A DNA stretch of 64,000 bases from Vaginimicrobium propionicum (GTDB lineage Bacteria; Actinomycetota; Actinomycetes; Propionibacteriales; Propionibacteriaceae), in NCBI RefSeq assembly GCF_900155645.1, contig NZ_LT706985.1:248001-312000 (forward strand). Direction: 5' to 3'. Made by a program: the position numbers and the translations under genes. Under the pieces are notes generated by a model. It saw only the letters and a program-made list of their open reading frames with translations, was not told the origin of the DNA and made no database searches. Each line of letters starts with the position of its first letter. The stretch's first letter is position 1. Positions 29,311 through 39,038 of this stretch are shown piece by piece.

Positions 29311-30230
29311 ATGGCGGTATCTAAGGCTTCACGTTGGCCAGAGAATCTGTCTTCTAGTTTCGAAAACAGCCAAGACGACAAAACGCCTGCGGCTAACAAA
29401 ACAATGGCAAACACTACAGCAGACCCCAATGACAGTCCCATTTCGGCCAATCCCTTTGGGCTAAAAGAGGGGAAAACAACTGTCGGGAAAATCGCTAAGG
29501 ATGATCCGATAACCATGCCGAGAATAAAGTGATACATGCCGGCGTAGTAGTGTTCAAAAGCCCACTCGGCAGCCTTGGCTAACAGCAGAATGCAGACGAT
29601 TAAGCCAAGTGTTAACGGGATTATCACCAAGAAATCAAAGTCTTTAATACCGGCAGCCATCTTGTCGTAAAGACCGAAGTAGATCAGAAAATTGGATGGG
29701 CTCATGCCAGGAATGATCACACCCAAACCAATCAAAGCGCCTGAGGCGAACCACACTGGTACAGATGGAGCTACGTGTAATGCAATACTTCCACCCCAAC
29801 ACATTAGAGCAAAGATTGCGATAGCTGAGATTGCCATGATTGCCCAGTGGATCAAACCCCGCGTTTGTTTACCCGCTTGCCGAAACAGGGAGGGAAAGGT
29901 TCCGATAACAAAACCGATAAATAAACAAATAAATTGGGCAGCAAATCGTCCAAAAGCGGCATCGACCACCACGGAAAACAGCACCACACCGATAGCACCG
30001 CCAATACCTATCGGTAGAAAATAGCGCAACTGGGCTATAAACCTATGAAATGGCTTCGATAAAAACCGGATTATCGGGTCATAGATTTTGAAAATAACCG
30101 CTAGTACCCCACCTGATAGCCCAGGCAGAATAAAACCAATGCCTACCAAAATACCTTTCAGTAACCGGGTCAACCAGTTGCCAAGTGTCTTTGGTTCGTC
30201 CAGGTAGCCGGTGCGGTTATTGCTCATCAT
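29307..30230 (-). CDS. DUF368 polytopic membrane protein (polyprenyl-phosphate translocase family)
   Basis: About nine membrane segments and the family motifs GFILPGLSGGVLAVIFKIYD and GVIIPGMSPSNFLIYFGLYDKM, a pseudo-duplicated pattern. DUF368 proteins have recently been linked to recycling of undecaprenyl phosphate across the membrane, together with DedA proteins, so it may serve cell wall synthesis. The frame extends to 30302, but the ATG pair at 30227/30230 has a GGAGGA ribosome site and avoids overlap with the carbonic anhydrase gene. It lies 44 bp after that gene. Confidence 0.85.
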   Translation of the reverse strand: MMSNNRTGYLDEPKTLGNWLTRLLKGILVGIGFILPGLSGGVLAVIFKIYDPIIRFLSKPFHRFIAQLRYFLPIGIGGAIGVVLFSVVVDAAFGRFAAQFICLFIGFVIGTFPSLFRQAGKQTRGLIHWAIMAISAIAIFALMCWGGSIALHVAPSVPVWFASGALIGLGVIIPGMSPSNFLIYFGLYDKMAAGIKDFDFLVIIPLTLGLIVCILLLAKAAEWAFEHYYAGMYHFILGMVIGSSLAIFPTVVFPSFSPKGLAEMGLSLGSAVVFAIVLLAAGVLSSWLFSKLEDRFSGQREALDTAI

Positions 30231-30274
30231 CTTCCTCCAATTCTCGGACGATGATACAAGAGGCAGTGCCAAGC

Positions 30275-30766
30275 TCAAAGAACCTGTGTCAACCGACCCC
30301 AATCGACGTCATACATGAACCCGCCAATCTCAGCGAATGAGCCAATCAGTGGGTGATTACGTAATTCTTCAACGTCGTGCGAGAGCCTTGCCCGCTGAGC
30401 TGGGTCGGCTCCCAAAGTTAATTCGCCGATATCTTTGCCAGCATGTTTGGCTACCAATTCAAGGAGCTCTTCTTCAGTTTGGTTAGCCATCGCGCATCTG
30501 GTGTGAGCCACCACCATGATGCGATCAACTCCAAGTTTATGGACGCCGACGATGCACCCGCTAAGCGCATCCGGCGTTAAAAAAGCTCCAGGGGTACGCA
30601 ATATTTTTAGCGACCCAATTTTTTGGCCAATCATGGCCAATGGTTCGATACGCGAATCCATGCAGGTCAACATCAAAACGCCGACTTCAGCTTTCCCATT
30701 AAAATGGTGATCGTCGAAATGTTCAGCGTATTTCTTATTCTCGGCTAGCAAATCATCAAAAGCCAT
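30275..30766 (-). CDS. Beta-class carbonic anhydrase
   Basis: 163 aa with the zinc ligands and dyad of a type II-like beta carbonic anhydrase: C35-x-D37-x-R39 (CMDSR) and H88-x-x-C91 (HTRC). It interconverts CO2 and bicarbonate in the cytoplasm, feeding carboxylases. It follows the topoisomerase gene by 4 bp on the same strand, with DUF368 next, so the three may be co-transcribed. Confidence 0.9.
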   Translation of the reverse strand: MAFDDLLAENKKYAEHFDDHHFNGKAEVGVLMLTCMDSRIEPLAMIGQKIGSLKILRTPGAFLTPDALSGCIVGVHKLGVDRIMVVAHTRCAMANQTEEELLELVAKHAGKDIGELTLGADPAQRARLSHDVEELRNHPLIGSFAEIGGFMYDVDWGRLTQVL

Positions 30767-30770
30767 GTAA

Positions 30771-33203
30771 CTATTCTACGTGTCTCAGCTCGCGGCTAGC
30801 GATTGCGTCGATGGGCTGAGAGCAACTAATTCCTGACCCATCACGTTTGCCGTTTTCAGTGGGTAAATCGATGGGAGAGCCAGACCCTGCAGCGGCAATA
30901 GCCGGTTTAGCCCCTACCCACGCTTTCAGCAGCGTATCCTCACCTTTCAAGAATCGGTGGCAGCGCACCCCGCCCGTGGCTCGTCCTTTCGCCGGATACT
31001 CGTCAAAATCGGTTAACTTGATATTTCCGGATTCGGTTCCAGGCAGCGCATCAGTGCTACCGGAGACTGTGACGACCAGGGCATCTTTTGCCGGTGTGGC
31101 ACCAAACCAAATTACTTTGGCATCTTTGGCTAGCCGTATTCCGGCGATACCTCCGCCGCCGCGTCCTTGGGGACGAACCGTGTCGGCACCAAAATGTAAC
31201 AGTTGGGCGTCAGAGGTGATAAAGACGAACTCGTCATCTTCGCTGACTAGCTCGCCAGCGCCGACCACCTCATCGCCGTCATTTAGCCGGATGATAGTCC
31301 ACTCATCTTTAGTTAAAACTTCTGGATTTACGCGCTTGACAACGCCGTTTGCGGTTCCAACATAAAGCCCAAGCCCCTCCTCGGTTACCCGACAAAGCCC
31401 GACAACACGCTCATCTGGAGCCAAATCATAGAGCTCCGAAACTCTAGAGCCCCCCTGTAAATTGCAAGAAATTGCTCGTGGTACAACGGTCGGTAGTTCG
31501 ATAGCCTGGGCGTGCAACAGCCGCCCTTGTGATGTCAACACCCCGAAAACGCCGCGTGCAGTGGTCGAGACTGAAGAAACGATCACATCGTGACGGGATC
31601 TCGGTCCTTGAGCGCTAACAGAGGTGGCGTCCATTCTTGCCATCAAGCCAGATGAGCTCAACATCACCAGGCATGGGTCGTCTGGAACCTCAAGTGGGGT
31701 GGCAGCAGTGACGCTGGTCCCGGCATCTTCTAACAGCACAGTTCTACGTGGGGTACCAAATTTCTTAGCGATATCATCCAAATCTGTGGAAACTTTTTCC
31801 CGAATCTTGTCATCGTCATTTATAAGCTCGGTTAATTCGGCAATTTTCTTGGTTAGTTCATCGCGTTCTGTTTCTAATTCGATTTTTGACAGTTTCGTTA
31901 ACCGACGTAACTGCAAATCAAGAATGTAATTGGCTTGTTTTTCGCTTAACTCAAAAGCGTCAATTAGCCGCTCTCGTGCTTGCCCAACATCATCAGATGA
32001 GCGAATTATTGCGATCACGTCATCGATATCTAAGATGGCCAGCAGCAGCCCCTCAACCAAATGAAGGCGTTCCTCAGCTTTATTTAACTGAAACTCGGCG
32101 CGTCTTAGAGTGACATTTTCGCGGTGCTCAAGATAGACCTCAAGTAATTCCCGCAAACTTAAGGTGCGTGGCTGACCCTCCACCAAAGCGACATTGTTGA
32201 TAGCAAAAGTGTCCTCAAGTTTGGTCATCTTATAGAGCTGAGCCAACAATGCTTGCGGATTAATACCGTTTTTGACAGTGATTTCTAGGCGAGTGCCATG
32301 AGCTAGATCCGTTAAATCTTTGATATCAGCTATGCCAGTGATGCGTTTTTTCTGCACCAGGGTTTTAATTTGATCGATAATTTTTTCTGGCCCGACCATA
32401 TATGGCAGCTCAGAAATGATAATGCCTTTGCGACGGGCACTTACCTTCTCGATGCGCGCGCTAGCGCGCAGCTTTAAGGTGCCACGTCCTGTAGCGTAAG
32501 CGTCACGAATACCATCTAAGCCAATAATTTTGCCGCCGGTAGGGAAGTCGGGGCCTGGAATATAACGCATTAATTCGTCTAATTGCGCCTTGGGATTGGC
32601 TAGCAGGTGCTTCAGCGCGCCAACCACCTCAACAAGGTTATGGGGAGCCATATTGGTAGCCATCCCTACCGCGATACCCGTTGCACCGTTAACCAGCAGA
32701 TTCGGGATAGCTGAAGGCAAAACTGCTGGCTCAGTTTCTTTACCGTCATAATTAGGACGAAAATCCACCGTGTCTTCGTCCAGTCCGTCCACCATCGCCA
32801 ACGCTGGAGAATCTAATCGGCATTCGGTGTAACGGTACGCAGCGGGACCGGCATCAAGAGAGCCAAAGTTGCCATGGCCATCGATCATCGGCAGCCTCAT
32901 CGACCAGTCTTGACCCATTCTGACTAGGGCGTCGTAGATGGCAGTATCACCGTGGGGGTGAAGCAAACCCATAACCTGCCCGACAACGCGGGCACATTTG
33001 ATATGCGGTTTGTCGGGACGCAAACCCATCTCGCGCATGATGTAAAGGATGCGCCGTTGTACTGGCTTCAGACCGTCTCTAGCGTCTGGTAAAGCCCTGG
33101 AATAGATAACGGAATAGGCATACTCAAGAAAACTGGCTTCCATCTCGCTAGAGACATCAACGTCGATAATGCGTTCTTCGTCGGTGCTTGCTGAAGTTAC
33201 CAC
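30771..33203 (-). CDS. parC: DNA topoisomerase IV / gyrase-like subunit A
   Basis: Type IIA topoisomerase A subunit. The breakage-reunion domain has the catalytic tyrosine Y125 in [10 protein letters not shown] and the [15 protein letters not shown] helix (82-96). A coiled-coil and C-terminal beta-pinwheel follow. The pinwheel has a degenerate GyrA box ([11 protein letters not shown] near residue 690) in place of QRRGGKG, as in the actinobacterial ParC-like proteins paired with ParE. The B subunit gene is not in the window. App1 lies just upstream (3 bp gap). The call as ParC over GyrA is inference from the C-terminal box. Confidence 0.85.
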   Translation of the reverse strand: MVTSASTDEERIIDVDVSSEMEASFLEYAYSVIYSRALPDARDGLKPVQRRILYIMREMGLRPDKPHIKCARVVGQVMGLLHPHGDTAIYDALVRMGQDWSMRLPMIDGHGNFGSLDAGPAAYRYTECRLDSPALAMVDGLDEDTVDFRPNYDGKETEPAVLPSAIPNLLVNGATGIAVGMATNMAPHNLVEVVGALKHLLANPKAQLDELMRYIPGPDFPTGGKIIGLDGIRDAYATGRGTLKLRASARIEKVSARRKGIIISELPYMVGPEKIIDQIKTLVQKKRITGIADIKDLTDLAHGTRLEITVKNGINPQALLAQLYKMTKLEDTFAINNVALVEGQPRTLSLRELLEVYLEHRENVTLRRAEFQLNKAEERLHLVEGLLLAILDIDDVIAIIRSSDDVGQARERLIDAFELSEKQANYILDLQLRRLTKLSKIELETERDELTKKIAELTELINDDDKIREKVSTDLDDIAKKFGTPRRTVLLEDAGTSVTAATPLEVPDDPCLVMLSSSGLMARMDATSVSAQGPRSRHDVIVSSVSTTARGVFGVLTSQGRLLHAQAIELPTVVPRAISCNLQGGSRVSELYDLAPDERVVGLCRVTEEGLGLYVGTANGVVKRVNPEVLTKDEWTIIRLNDGDEVVGAGELVSEDDEFVFITSDAQLLHFGADTVRPQGRGGGGIAGIRLAKDAKVIWFGATPAKDALVVTVSGSTDALPGTESGNIKLTDFDEYPAKGRATGGVRCHRFLKGEDTLLKAWVGAKPAIAAAGSGSPIDLPTENGKRDGSGISCSQPIDAIASRELRHVE

Positions 33204-33206
33204 TGA

Positions 33207-34250
33207 CTAACCAATCTCTTTCAATTCTTTTAGTTCTTTATGCAATTCGTCCCCGTTGGCTCCGAAAACTTCTGCCACTGTTGGTGGCGTCCACGCCAAA
33301 TGGGCATTATCCGAAAGCACCTGCGTTGAACCGTGAGCCAAAATCTGTTCGGCCTGCGATAGCTCACGAATGGCGATAGCTCTAACATGACCTGGCATGA
33401 GTTCCGAAAACTGCCGGTACAACACCGGGTCATGCTGACCGTTATCGCCCACGCACAGCCACGAGATATTCGGGAAGTCACGTGCCAACTCGAACAAAGA
33501 GTAGCGCTTATGGTCACGTCCGTTCCTGAACCACGCGGTCTGTGTCGGCCCAAAGTTTGTTAGCAGCAGCGGTCCTTTAGGGAAACCGTGGCGTTTCATG
33601 AAGCGATTCAAGAACGGCAACGTGTCCCAAGAGCCAGTCGACACATACACGAGCGGGGCACCAGGGTGCTCAGCCAGCAATTTTTGGTACATGCGCGCCA
33701 TACCCTCTACAGCTTGCCTATTGCCCTCAGTCATGACGAAAGAGTTCCATGCGGCCAGGAATAACCTAGGCAACCATGTAGTGATAATGGTGTCGTCAAT
33801 ATCAGAAATAATCCCAAAGGTTTGCGTCTCGCTAATCACTTGGACGGGGGCATTCACCCGTTCACATTGGGGTGAATCAATCGTCACCTCATGCCAGCCA
33901 GGTTCTAAGCCGTGGTCGCGAACCTGAAAATCTATATAACCGGTGCGATCAGTAACCAAATCTATGACATGTTTGCCGACCCGCAGTTGCACCGGTGTAT
34001 CTGGCACCGGAACGCGAAAGAAATTTCGCCAGCCGCGTTGATTAAGAAATTGTTCTGCATATATTCCCAAATGCGTTTTCGCTTCAGACGGGCGCAGCAC
34101 CACACGAGCAATAACCCGAACGTGTTCTTTTGACCCGTAACCAGTGAATGGAATGATCTGCGCATGCCAATTCCTTTTCCGAAGTCTGGCGGCCATTGTC
34201 TTGTTAAAGGCGTCTTGGAGCCTAAGGCCTAGAAAAGGACGTTGTTTCAT
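33207..34250 (-). CDS. App1-family phosphatidate phosphatase-like protein (DUF2183)
   Basis: 347 aa. An N-terminal beta-sandwich-like region (about 1-140) precedes the HAD-like catalytic domain, with the nucleophile motif SDIDDTI near residue 150, then VYVSTGSWDT and the LCVGDNGQHDP acidic motif. Yeast App1 dephosphorylates phosphatidic acid; bacterial relatives are uncharacterised but keep the DxDxT site. It lies directly upstream of the topoisomerase gene and divergent from the DUF5998 gene. Confidence 0.85.
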   Translation of the reverse strand: MKQRPFLGLRLQDAFNKTMAARLRKRNWHAQIIPFTGYGSKEHVRVIARVVLRPSEAKTHLGIYAEQFLNQRGWRNFFRVPVPDTPVQLRVGKHVIDLVTDRTGYIDFQVRDHGLEPGWHEVTIDSPQCERVNAPVQVISETQTFGIISDIDDTIITTWLPRLFLAAWNSFVMTEGNRQAVEGMARMYQKLLAEHPGAPLVYVSTGSWDTLPFLNRFMKRHGFPKGPLLLTNFGPTQTAWFRNGRDHKRYSLFELARDFPNISWLCVGDNGQHDPVLYRQFSELMPGHVRAIAIRELSQAEQILAHGSTQVLSDNAHLAWTPPTVAEVFGANGDELHKELKELKEIG

Positions 34251-34291
34251 GGTTACTCACATTACCCGTCCGACATGGCAAACTTGGATTT

Positions 34292-34867
34292 GTGCATCTG
34301 TTAACCGAGTTGAGTTTCCAAGAACGTCTTGAACGGCTGAAGTTTGATATCGACCAGCGAGGCTTCTTTCCCGAATTAACCTATGCAGAAGTACGTGAAG
34401 TGCTCAGTGGGGAACCAATAATCGACTTTCTATTACACAACGAGGCAACATTTGCACACGAGCAGATTGGGCGGCACATGACCGTGCTGGTGCTGACTCA
34501 AACGCGCTTCTTGTGTTGTCACATTGACGAACAAAACGATAACCCAACTCAACTGGGTGCGGTCATTACTACCGATGTGCTGCCGTTAAGTGAATTAGGT
34601 GCAGTCACGGTAACAAAAGTCATGGGGTTTGAATCCAATACCACGACAATTAAAGAAGCCTGGCTGACTTTAGGTTGGCGAAATGTTAGACGAATAGATT
34701 TAGAGCCTGCCAGTTGTTCTGACCCTAATTGCGATGCTGATCACGGGTATACGGGCATCAGCGATTCTGAAGACATGGTTATCCGCATGTCTGATGCTGC
34801 AGATGGGGCTAACGAGGTTGCTAACCTAGTACGGTTTGCCAGCCAATTACAACGGAGAACACGATGA
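34292..34867 (+). CDS. DUF5998 family protein
   Basis: 191 aa from GTG 34292. Found in actinobacteria, usually next to the nucleotide pyrophosphatase-like gene, as here (4-bp overlap). The N-terminus is LSFQERLERLKFDIDQRGFFPELTYAEVREVLSGE. A CSDPNCDADHG stretch near residue 148 could bind metal. Function unknown. Its start lies 41 bp from the divergent App1 gene. Confidence 0.75.
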   Translation: MHLLTELSFQERLERLKFDIDQRGFFPELTYAEVREVLSGEPIIDFLLHNEATFAHEQIGRHMTVLVLTQTRFLCCHIDEQNDNPTQLGAVITTDVLPLSELGAVTVTKVMGFESNTTTIKEAWLTLGWRNVRRIDLEPASCSDPNCDADHGYTGISDSEDMVIRMSDAADGANEVANLVRFASQLQRRTR

Positions 34868-35985
34868 GTTTCGGTTTTGTTAAACCTGAATATGGAAAGG
34901 CAACCCTGGCAGAGGTGATGCCAGCCATAGCCCACCATCTTGCCCCGAATCTGGCTGGTGCCCAGGATGTGTTACACATTCCGCAAGCCAATCGCTATGT
35001 CCTGGTACTCGTCGATGGGTTGGGGCACGAGCTGCTCTATAACAACCGTAGTCGAGTGCCTTACCTAGGTGGGTTATTACCCAAAGCGATACCGCTGACT
35101 TGTTCGCTGCCGTCAACCACTGCAACCTCTTTGACTACTCTTGGCACTGGTCTTGAGCCTGGTCATCACGGTGTTGTTGGCTATAAGTTTCGCTATAACG
35201 AAGAAATTTTCAATCCGCTTGCGTGGAATCCTGAGGAAACCGATCCAAAAATTCTTCAGCCCAATAAGACCTGGTTTGAGCGCTTAACCAGCGCTGGGGT
35301 AGCAGTTTCTAACGTTTCTCCAAACCATTTTGGTGTCTCTGGGTTAACAATGGCAGCTCAGCGGGGGGCAGAATTCATTGGTTTTGATGAAGAAGCTGAT
35401 CGATCCCAGCGGATAGATTTAACGGTTGCTGCTAGTCAGATGGGTGAGCGTAGCCTGGTTTACCTTTATGAGCGTGATCTAGATCATACCGGTCATGGTT
35501 TTGGTTGTGGCTCAGTTGAGTGGCGTTTGACCCTAGATCGAATTGATGAATATTTAGAGACTTTACGTGGGCAGCTCGACCCTGACGTATGTCTCTTGGT
35601 GACGGGCGATCACGGCATGACTGACGTTCCTCAGGCGCACCAAATTGTCATAGAGGACATTCCAGGACTAACTCATGGCGTCGATACGATTGCCGGTGAA
35701 GGCAGAATGCGCCAAATTTACACTGCTGATCCAGAGTCGCTGGCCAAACGGTGGGCCGCCAAGTTAGGAAAGCGAGCACTGGTAGTAACCAAACACGAGG
35801 CCATGGCTGAGGGGTGGTTTGGCCCTATTCAACGTTCGGTCTTCTCGAGGATTGGTGACGTGCTGGTAGCTATGCGTCAAGATTGGGCATTAATGAGTTT
35901 GACCGCTCCTGGTGAGTGGAGCCTCGTAGGCCAGCATGGGTCATTAACTGGCGCTGAGATGCGGGTTCCGCTGCTAATAGATTAA
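34864..35985 (+). CDS. Alkaline phosphatase-superfamily nucleotide pyrophosphatase/phosphodiesterase
   Basis: 373 aa with the metal-binding core of the phosphodiesterase branch: VLVDGLGHE (about 45-53), a threonine nucleophile region in PSTTATSLTTLGTG (about 79-92), and GDHGMTDVPQAH near 249-260. No signal peptide is seen, so it is likely cytoplasmic. It overlaps DUF5998 by 4 bp, indicating a linked function. Confidence 0.85.
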   Translation: MSFGFVKPEYGKATLAEVMPAIAHHLAPNLAGAQDVLHIPQANRYVLVLVDGLGHELLYNNRSRVPYLGGLLPKAIPLTCSLPSTTATSLTTLGTGLEPGHHGVVGYKFRYNEEIFNPLAWNPEETDPKILQPNKTWFERLTSAGVAVSNVSPNHFGVSGLTMAAQRGAEFIGFDEEADRSQRIDLTVAASQMGERSLVYLYERDLDHTGHGFGCGSVEWRLTLDRIDEYLETLRGQLDPDVCLLVTGDHGMTDVPQAHQIVIEDIPGLTHGVDTIAGEGRMRQIYTADPESLAKRWAAKLGKRALVVTKHEAMAEGWFGPIQRSVFSRIGDVLVAMRQDWALMSLTAPGEWSLVGQHGSLTGAEMRVPLLID

Positions 35986-35997
35986 GGCTGACGAGTT

Positions 35998-36981
35998 TTA
36001 ATTATTTCTGGGGCTGCCGAAAATAATCTCGTCCCAACTAGGGACGCTAGCCCGTTTGCGGTTCTTCGGTATCGGCTTTGGTGCAGTATTTTCAGGCTCG
36101 GGAAGCAACGCCTCCTGAGCCTGTGTCATCTCGGCGCTTTCACTTTTATCGCTGGGCTGGGGTTCGACTGGCTTGGGAGTGTTGGCGGGGGGCTGGGCAG
36201 CGATCTCGACATCAGCCTCCGGTTTATTTACGCTGGTAGCCGACTGTTTTTCATCTATTGGCGGGCGAGTTAGACCGGCATAAATACGCACTGAGTCTTC
36301 GTTGAATCCAGAAAGCATCTCGTAGAGGACATCTAGCTTGCCATCTTTATCCTTATCCGGGACGATGTCGTAGATTCCGTCGACCTGCTCTAGATGTGGA
36401 GGCTGATAGTCCTCGGGCTGGTTAGCGAATGCTTCTTCGTCAGGAAGTACTGCCGGAATTATTGGGTCATCATCTTGAACGGCACGCACGATTGCCATCT
36501 CGTCGTGCAAATCTAGGGTTGGCTCCGAGTCTGGGTCAGTATTGGTTGACCGGATTGGTTGAGGCTTGTCACCAACCAATGCTCTAGCTAGGTCATTTGC
36601 TGGCTGACTGTAGCGTCCACGCTGATTGAAAGTAAATAGCGCCTCGACGGTTTCGTCATTTTCAACCCAAGCGGCTTTTACTGTCCAAAGACGATTTTCT
36701 CCACGCCAAGCATCCCAAGAAACTTCATCGGGTGAGCAGCCGATTTTAGCCATTCGGGCGTCTATAACTTCACCTAGGCTGCGTTGAGAACTTAATTCTC
36801 CGTAACGGCGGACTTGTGAGTCTTGAGCTACCTGATAAGCATGTTCCCGCTCAGCGAGCACGGGGAGGGCATATATTTCGATGTGCTTTGGTGCCACACC
36901 TGCGGCTTCGGCAACCTCATCTAGGGTCTCGCCGCCGCGCAGGCGTGCTTGGATCTCCCGCACACTTAACGCGCTATCCAT
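35998..36981 (-). CDS. sepH: Septation protein SepH (DUF3071), short N-terminus
   Basis: FtsZ-binding cell division protein of actinobacteria. The helix-turn-helix region is clear at residues 1-60 (MDSALSVREIQARLRGGETLDEVAEAAGVAPKHIEIYALPVLAEREHA), followed by the rest of DUF3071, an acidic disordered middle and a basic C-terminus (PKNRKRASVPSWDEI) of the type that contacts FtsZ. Usual SepH proteins carry about 50 residues before MDSAL; no recognisable coding for them lies upstream here in any frame. The gene is divergent from DUF4193. Confidence 0.85.
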   Translation of the reverse strand: MDSALSVREIQARLRGGETLDEVAEAAGVAPKHIEIYALPVLAEREHAYQVAQDSQVRRYGELSSQRSLGEVIDARMAKIGCSPDEVSWDAWRGENRLWTVKAAWVENDETVEALFTFNQRGRYSQPANDLARALVGDKPQPIRSTNTDPDSEPTLDLHDEMAIVRAVQDDDPIIPAVLPDEEAFANQPEDYQPPHLEQVDGIYDIVPDKDKDGKLDVLYEMLSGFNEDSVRIYAGLTRPPIDEKQSATSVNKPEADVEIAAQPPANTPKPVEPQPSDKSESAEMTQAQEALLPEPENTAPKPIPKNRKRASVPSWDEIIFGSPRNN

Positions 36982-37179
36982 ATCACTTCTCCCCAGAACT
37001 CCTAGGCTCCAGCCTAATTTAGCGCCTAAAAGCGTTAACGCGAATCTTCGGCACGCTTGCCGGATTAAGCTTGGCGGAATATCTTCGGCTAAAGCTTGCT
37101 TTTATCACTTGATAACTTGTAATACTAGCCTGAACGCGCCAGTATGTATCGGCACCGCAAAACGCGTAAGGAGAGAGTA

Positions 37180-37476
37180 ATGGCCACTGATTACGATGCG
37201 CCACGAAAGAACGACGAAGAGATGCGCGAAGACTCCATTGAGGAGTTGAAGAATCGTCGCAATGACAAGAACTCTGGCAAGGTGGATGAGGACGAAGTTG
37301 AAGCTGCTGAATCCTTTGAACTGCCTGGTGCGGACTTATCGCACGAGGAATTAACTGTTCGTGTACTGCCACGCCAGGCAGGAGAATTCACTTGCGCTTC
37401 ATGTTTCCTAGTGAAATCTCGCAGCCAACTGGCTGAATCAAAGAACGGTTTGGACTACTGCGTCGATTGCGTCTAG
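37180..37476 (+). CDS. DUF4193 family protein
   Basis: 98 aa, acidic N-terminal half, and a C-terminal zinc-ribbon-like CXXC pair (FTCASCFLVKSRSQLA...DYCVDCV). The family is conserved in actinobacteria next to sepH and dut; its C-terminus resembles RNA-polymerase-interacting small proteins, but its function is not established. The ATG at 37180 has an AAGGAGAG ribosome site; the ATG at 37144 in frame lacks one. Confidence 0.85.
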   Translation: MATDYDAPRKNDEEMREDSIEELKNRRNDKNSGKVDEDEVEAAESFELPGADLSHEELTVRVLPRQAGEFTCASCFLVKSRSQLAESKNGLDYCVDCV

Positions 37477-37479
37477 TTT

Positions 37480-37752
37480 CTAGACCTTTGCATTTTTTGC
37501 GGCGCGCGCTTTCCCAATGAGTATGTAGCGGTTAGTTACGAAACGCTGAACGACGAGTTGAGACACTGCCGCGCCGACGGCAGTAGCTGCAACCCACATC
37601 AAAGCTTCTTTTTCAGAAACTTGCAGATCATACGGGTCAGGTGGTTCCTGGCCGGTGAACTTCTTCCACAGTGCGGTGATGAGTTTCTGAGTTGCGAAAG
37701 TTGCAACTGCGCCTACAGCGCCAGCGACAATCTTCGTTTCGATGTTGGCCAT
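37480..37752 (-). CDS. DUF4235 family membrane protein
   Basis: 90 aa with two hydrophobic segments (about 8-26 and 48-66) flanking a PPDPYD loop, the DUF4235 pattern of actinobacteria. Function unknown. It is convergent with DUF4193 (3-bp gap) and divergent from dut. Confidence 0.85.
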   Translation of the reverse strand: MANIETKIVAGAVGAVATFATQKLITALWKKFTGQEPPDPYDLQVSEKEALMWVAATAVGAAVSQLVVQRFVTNRYILIGKARAAKNAKV

Positions 37753-37824
37753 CGGTTCTTCCTATCGAGCTAGTTTCTGTCTTTCATCCTAGAGCCACAG
37801 CCCTAATGACGCTACGGTTTACTC

Positions 37825-38325
37825 GTGAGCCAAAACTCAGTAACCATAAAAGTAAAGCGTCTTGACCCCACCTTAGCCTTACCAAGCTACGCGCACCCAG
37901 GCGATGCTGGTGCAGATCTTCTGGCTAGTGTAGATATTCAACTTGCACCCGGTCAACGTGCTTTGGTGCCAACTGGAATAGCTATTGAGCTGCCAGATGG
38001 ATTCGCTGCTTTCGTTCATCCGCGCTCGGGCCTGGCGGCTCGTAGTGGCATAACCATCGTCAATGCGCCCGGAACAATAGATTCTGGATATCGCGGTGAG
38101 ATAAAGGTTTGCCTGTTAAATACCGATGCAACTCAACCGGTGAAATTGTGTCGCGGCGACGCTATCGCACAGTTAGTTATCCAAAAAGTTGAACGGGTCG
38201 AATTCCTGGAAGTGGACGAGTTAAGTGATAGCGAACGTGGAAGCGGCGGTTACGGTTCGACCGGTGGTGTGAGTCAGTGGCGTCAGCGCGCTAATGTAGA
38301 GCCCGATGTAAAGGAGCAGCAGTGA
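37825..38325 (+). CDS. dut: dUTP diphosphatase
   Basis: Trimeric dUTPase that makes dUMP and keeps uracil out of DNA. The five motifs are visible: [26 protein letters not shown], the later [11 protein letters not shown] and the C-terminal RGSGGYGST arm. It starts at GTG 37825. The stop overlaps DUF3710, which is the standard neighbour in actinobacteria. Confidence 0.96.
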   Translation: MSQNSVTIKVKRLDPTLALPSYAHPGDAGADLLASVDIQLAPGQRALVPTGIAIELPDGFAAFVHPRSGLAARSGITIVNAPGTIDSGYRGEIKVCLLNTDATQPVKLCRGDAIAQLVIQKVERVEFLEVDELSDSERGSGGYGSTGGVSQWRQRANVEPDVKEQQ

Positions 38326-39038
38326 TCTTTGGACGAAAGAAGCGAAATCAATCAACTGACGAAATTATCGCCGCGCAAGATGATGAAGCTTTGGAAGATA
38401 CTGACACTAAATCGGCTCCGGCGCGCGCAGACGAGTGGGAAGCCCTAGATAATTCGCGTGATTGGCGTCAAGACGGACCATTCGATATTTCTGAAGTCGA
38501 TTTAGATGCTGACGAGATTGAGCGTTTAGATTTTGGTGCTCTGGTGGTTACTCCTTTTCAAGGGTGGCGGCTTAGTGGTCGAGCAAACCAACAAACTGGC
38601 GAATTAATGTCTTTGGTTATTAGCGATGGCAAATCTCAGCTAGTGGTTACCGCCATCGCAGCGCCTTTTTCGTCCCAGATGAGGCCGCTAGCCAGAAAGC
38701 AGATTATTTCTGCGGCAAATGCTCAAAACGCTACCGTTGATTTAGCTTCCGGGCCGTTTGGAACTGAAATTCGTCAAGCCACCCCACTGCGCGGATCTGA
38801 TGGCAAACCAACTAACCGGATTTTCCAATCGAGAATTTGGATGGTGGAAGGACCAGGTTGGTTGTTGCAAGGCGTCTTAAATGGACGAGCAGCCATGGTG
38901 GACGGTATTGAAGGTCCAGCTGAGCTGCTTTACGAATGTTTTGCCAACATGGTGGTTAGGCGTGACGACAAGCCTCGTGTGCCTGGAAGCGTAATTGAAT
39001 TACGTCCGCCTGAAAGCATGTCGAAAACCTCGGTATGA
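38322..39038 (+). CDS. DUF3710 family protein
   Basis: 238 aa with an acidic charged N-terminus (1-65) and the DUF3710 domain ([42 protein letters not shown]). Conserved after dut in actinobacteria, function unknown. It overlaps both neighbours by 4 bp (dut and the RNA methyltransferase), so all three are translationally coupled. Confidence 0.85.
   Translation: MIFGRKKRNQSTDEIIAAQDDEALEDTDTKSAPARADEWEALDNSRDWRQDGPFDISEVDLDADEIERLDFGALVVTPFQGWRLSGRANQQTGELMSLVISDGKSQLVVTAIAAPFSSQMRPLARKQIISAANAQNATVDLASGPFGTEIRQATPLRGSDGKPTNRIFQSRIWMVEGPGWLLQGVLNGRAAMVDGIEGPAELLYECFANMVVRRDDKPRVPGSVIELRPPESMSKTSV

Noticed and set aside
36982-37150. Extending sepH upstream to recover its N-terminus
   Set aside because: The in-frame codons upstream do not resemble SepH and have no start with a ribosome site.
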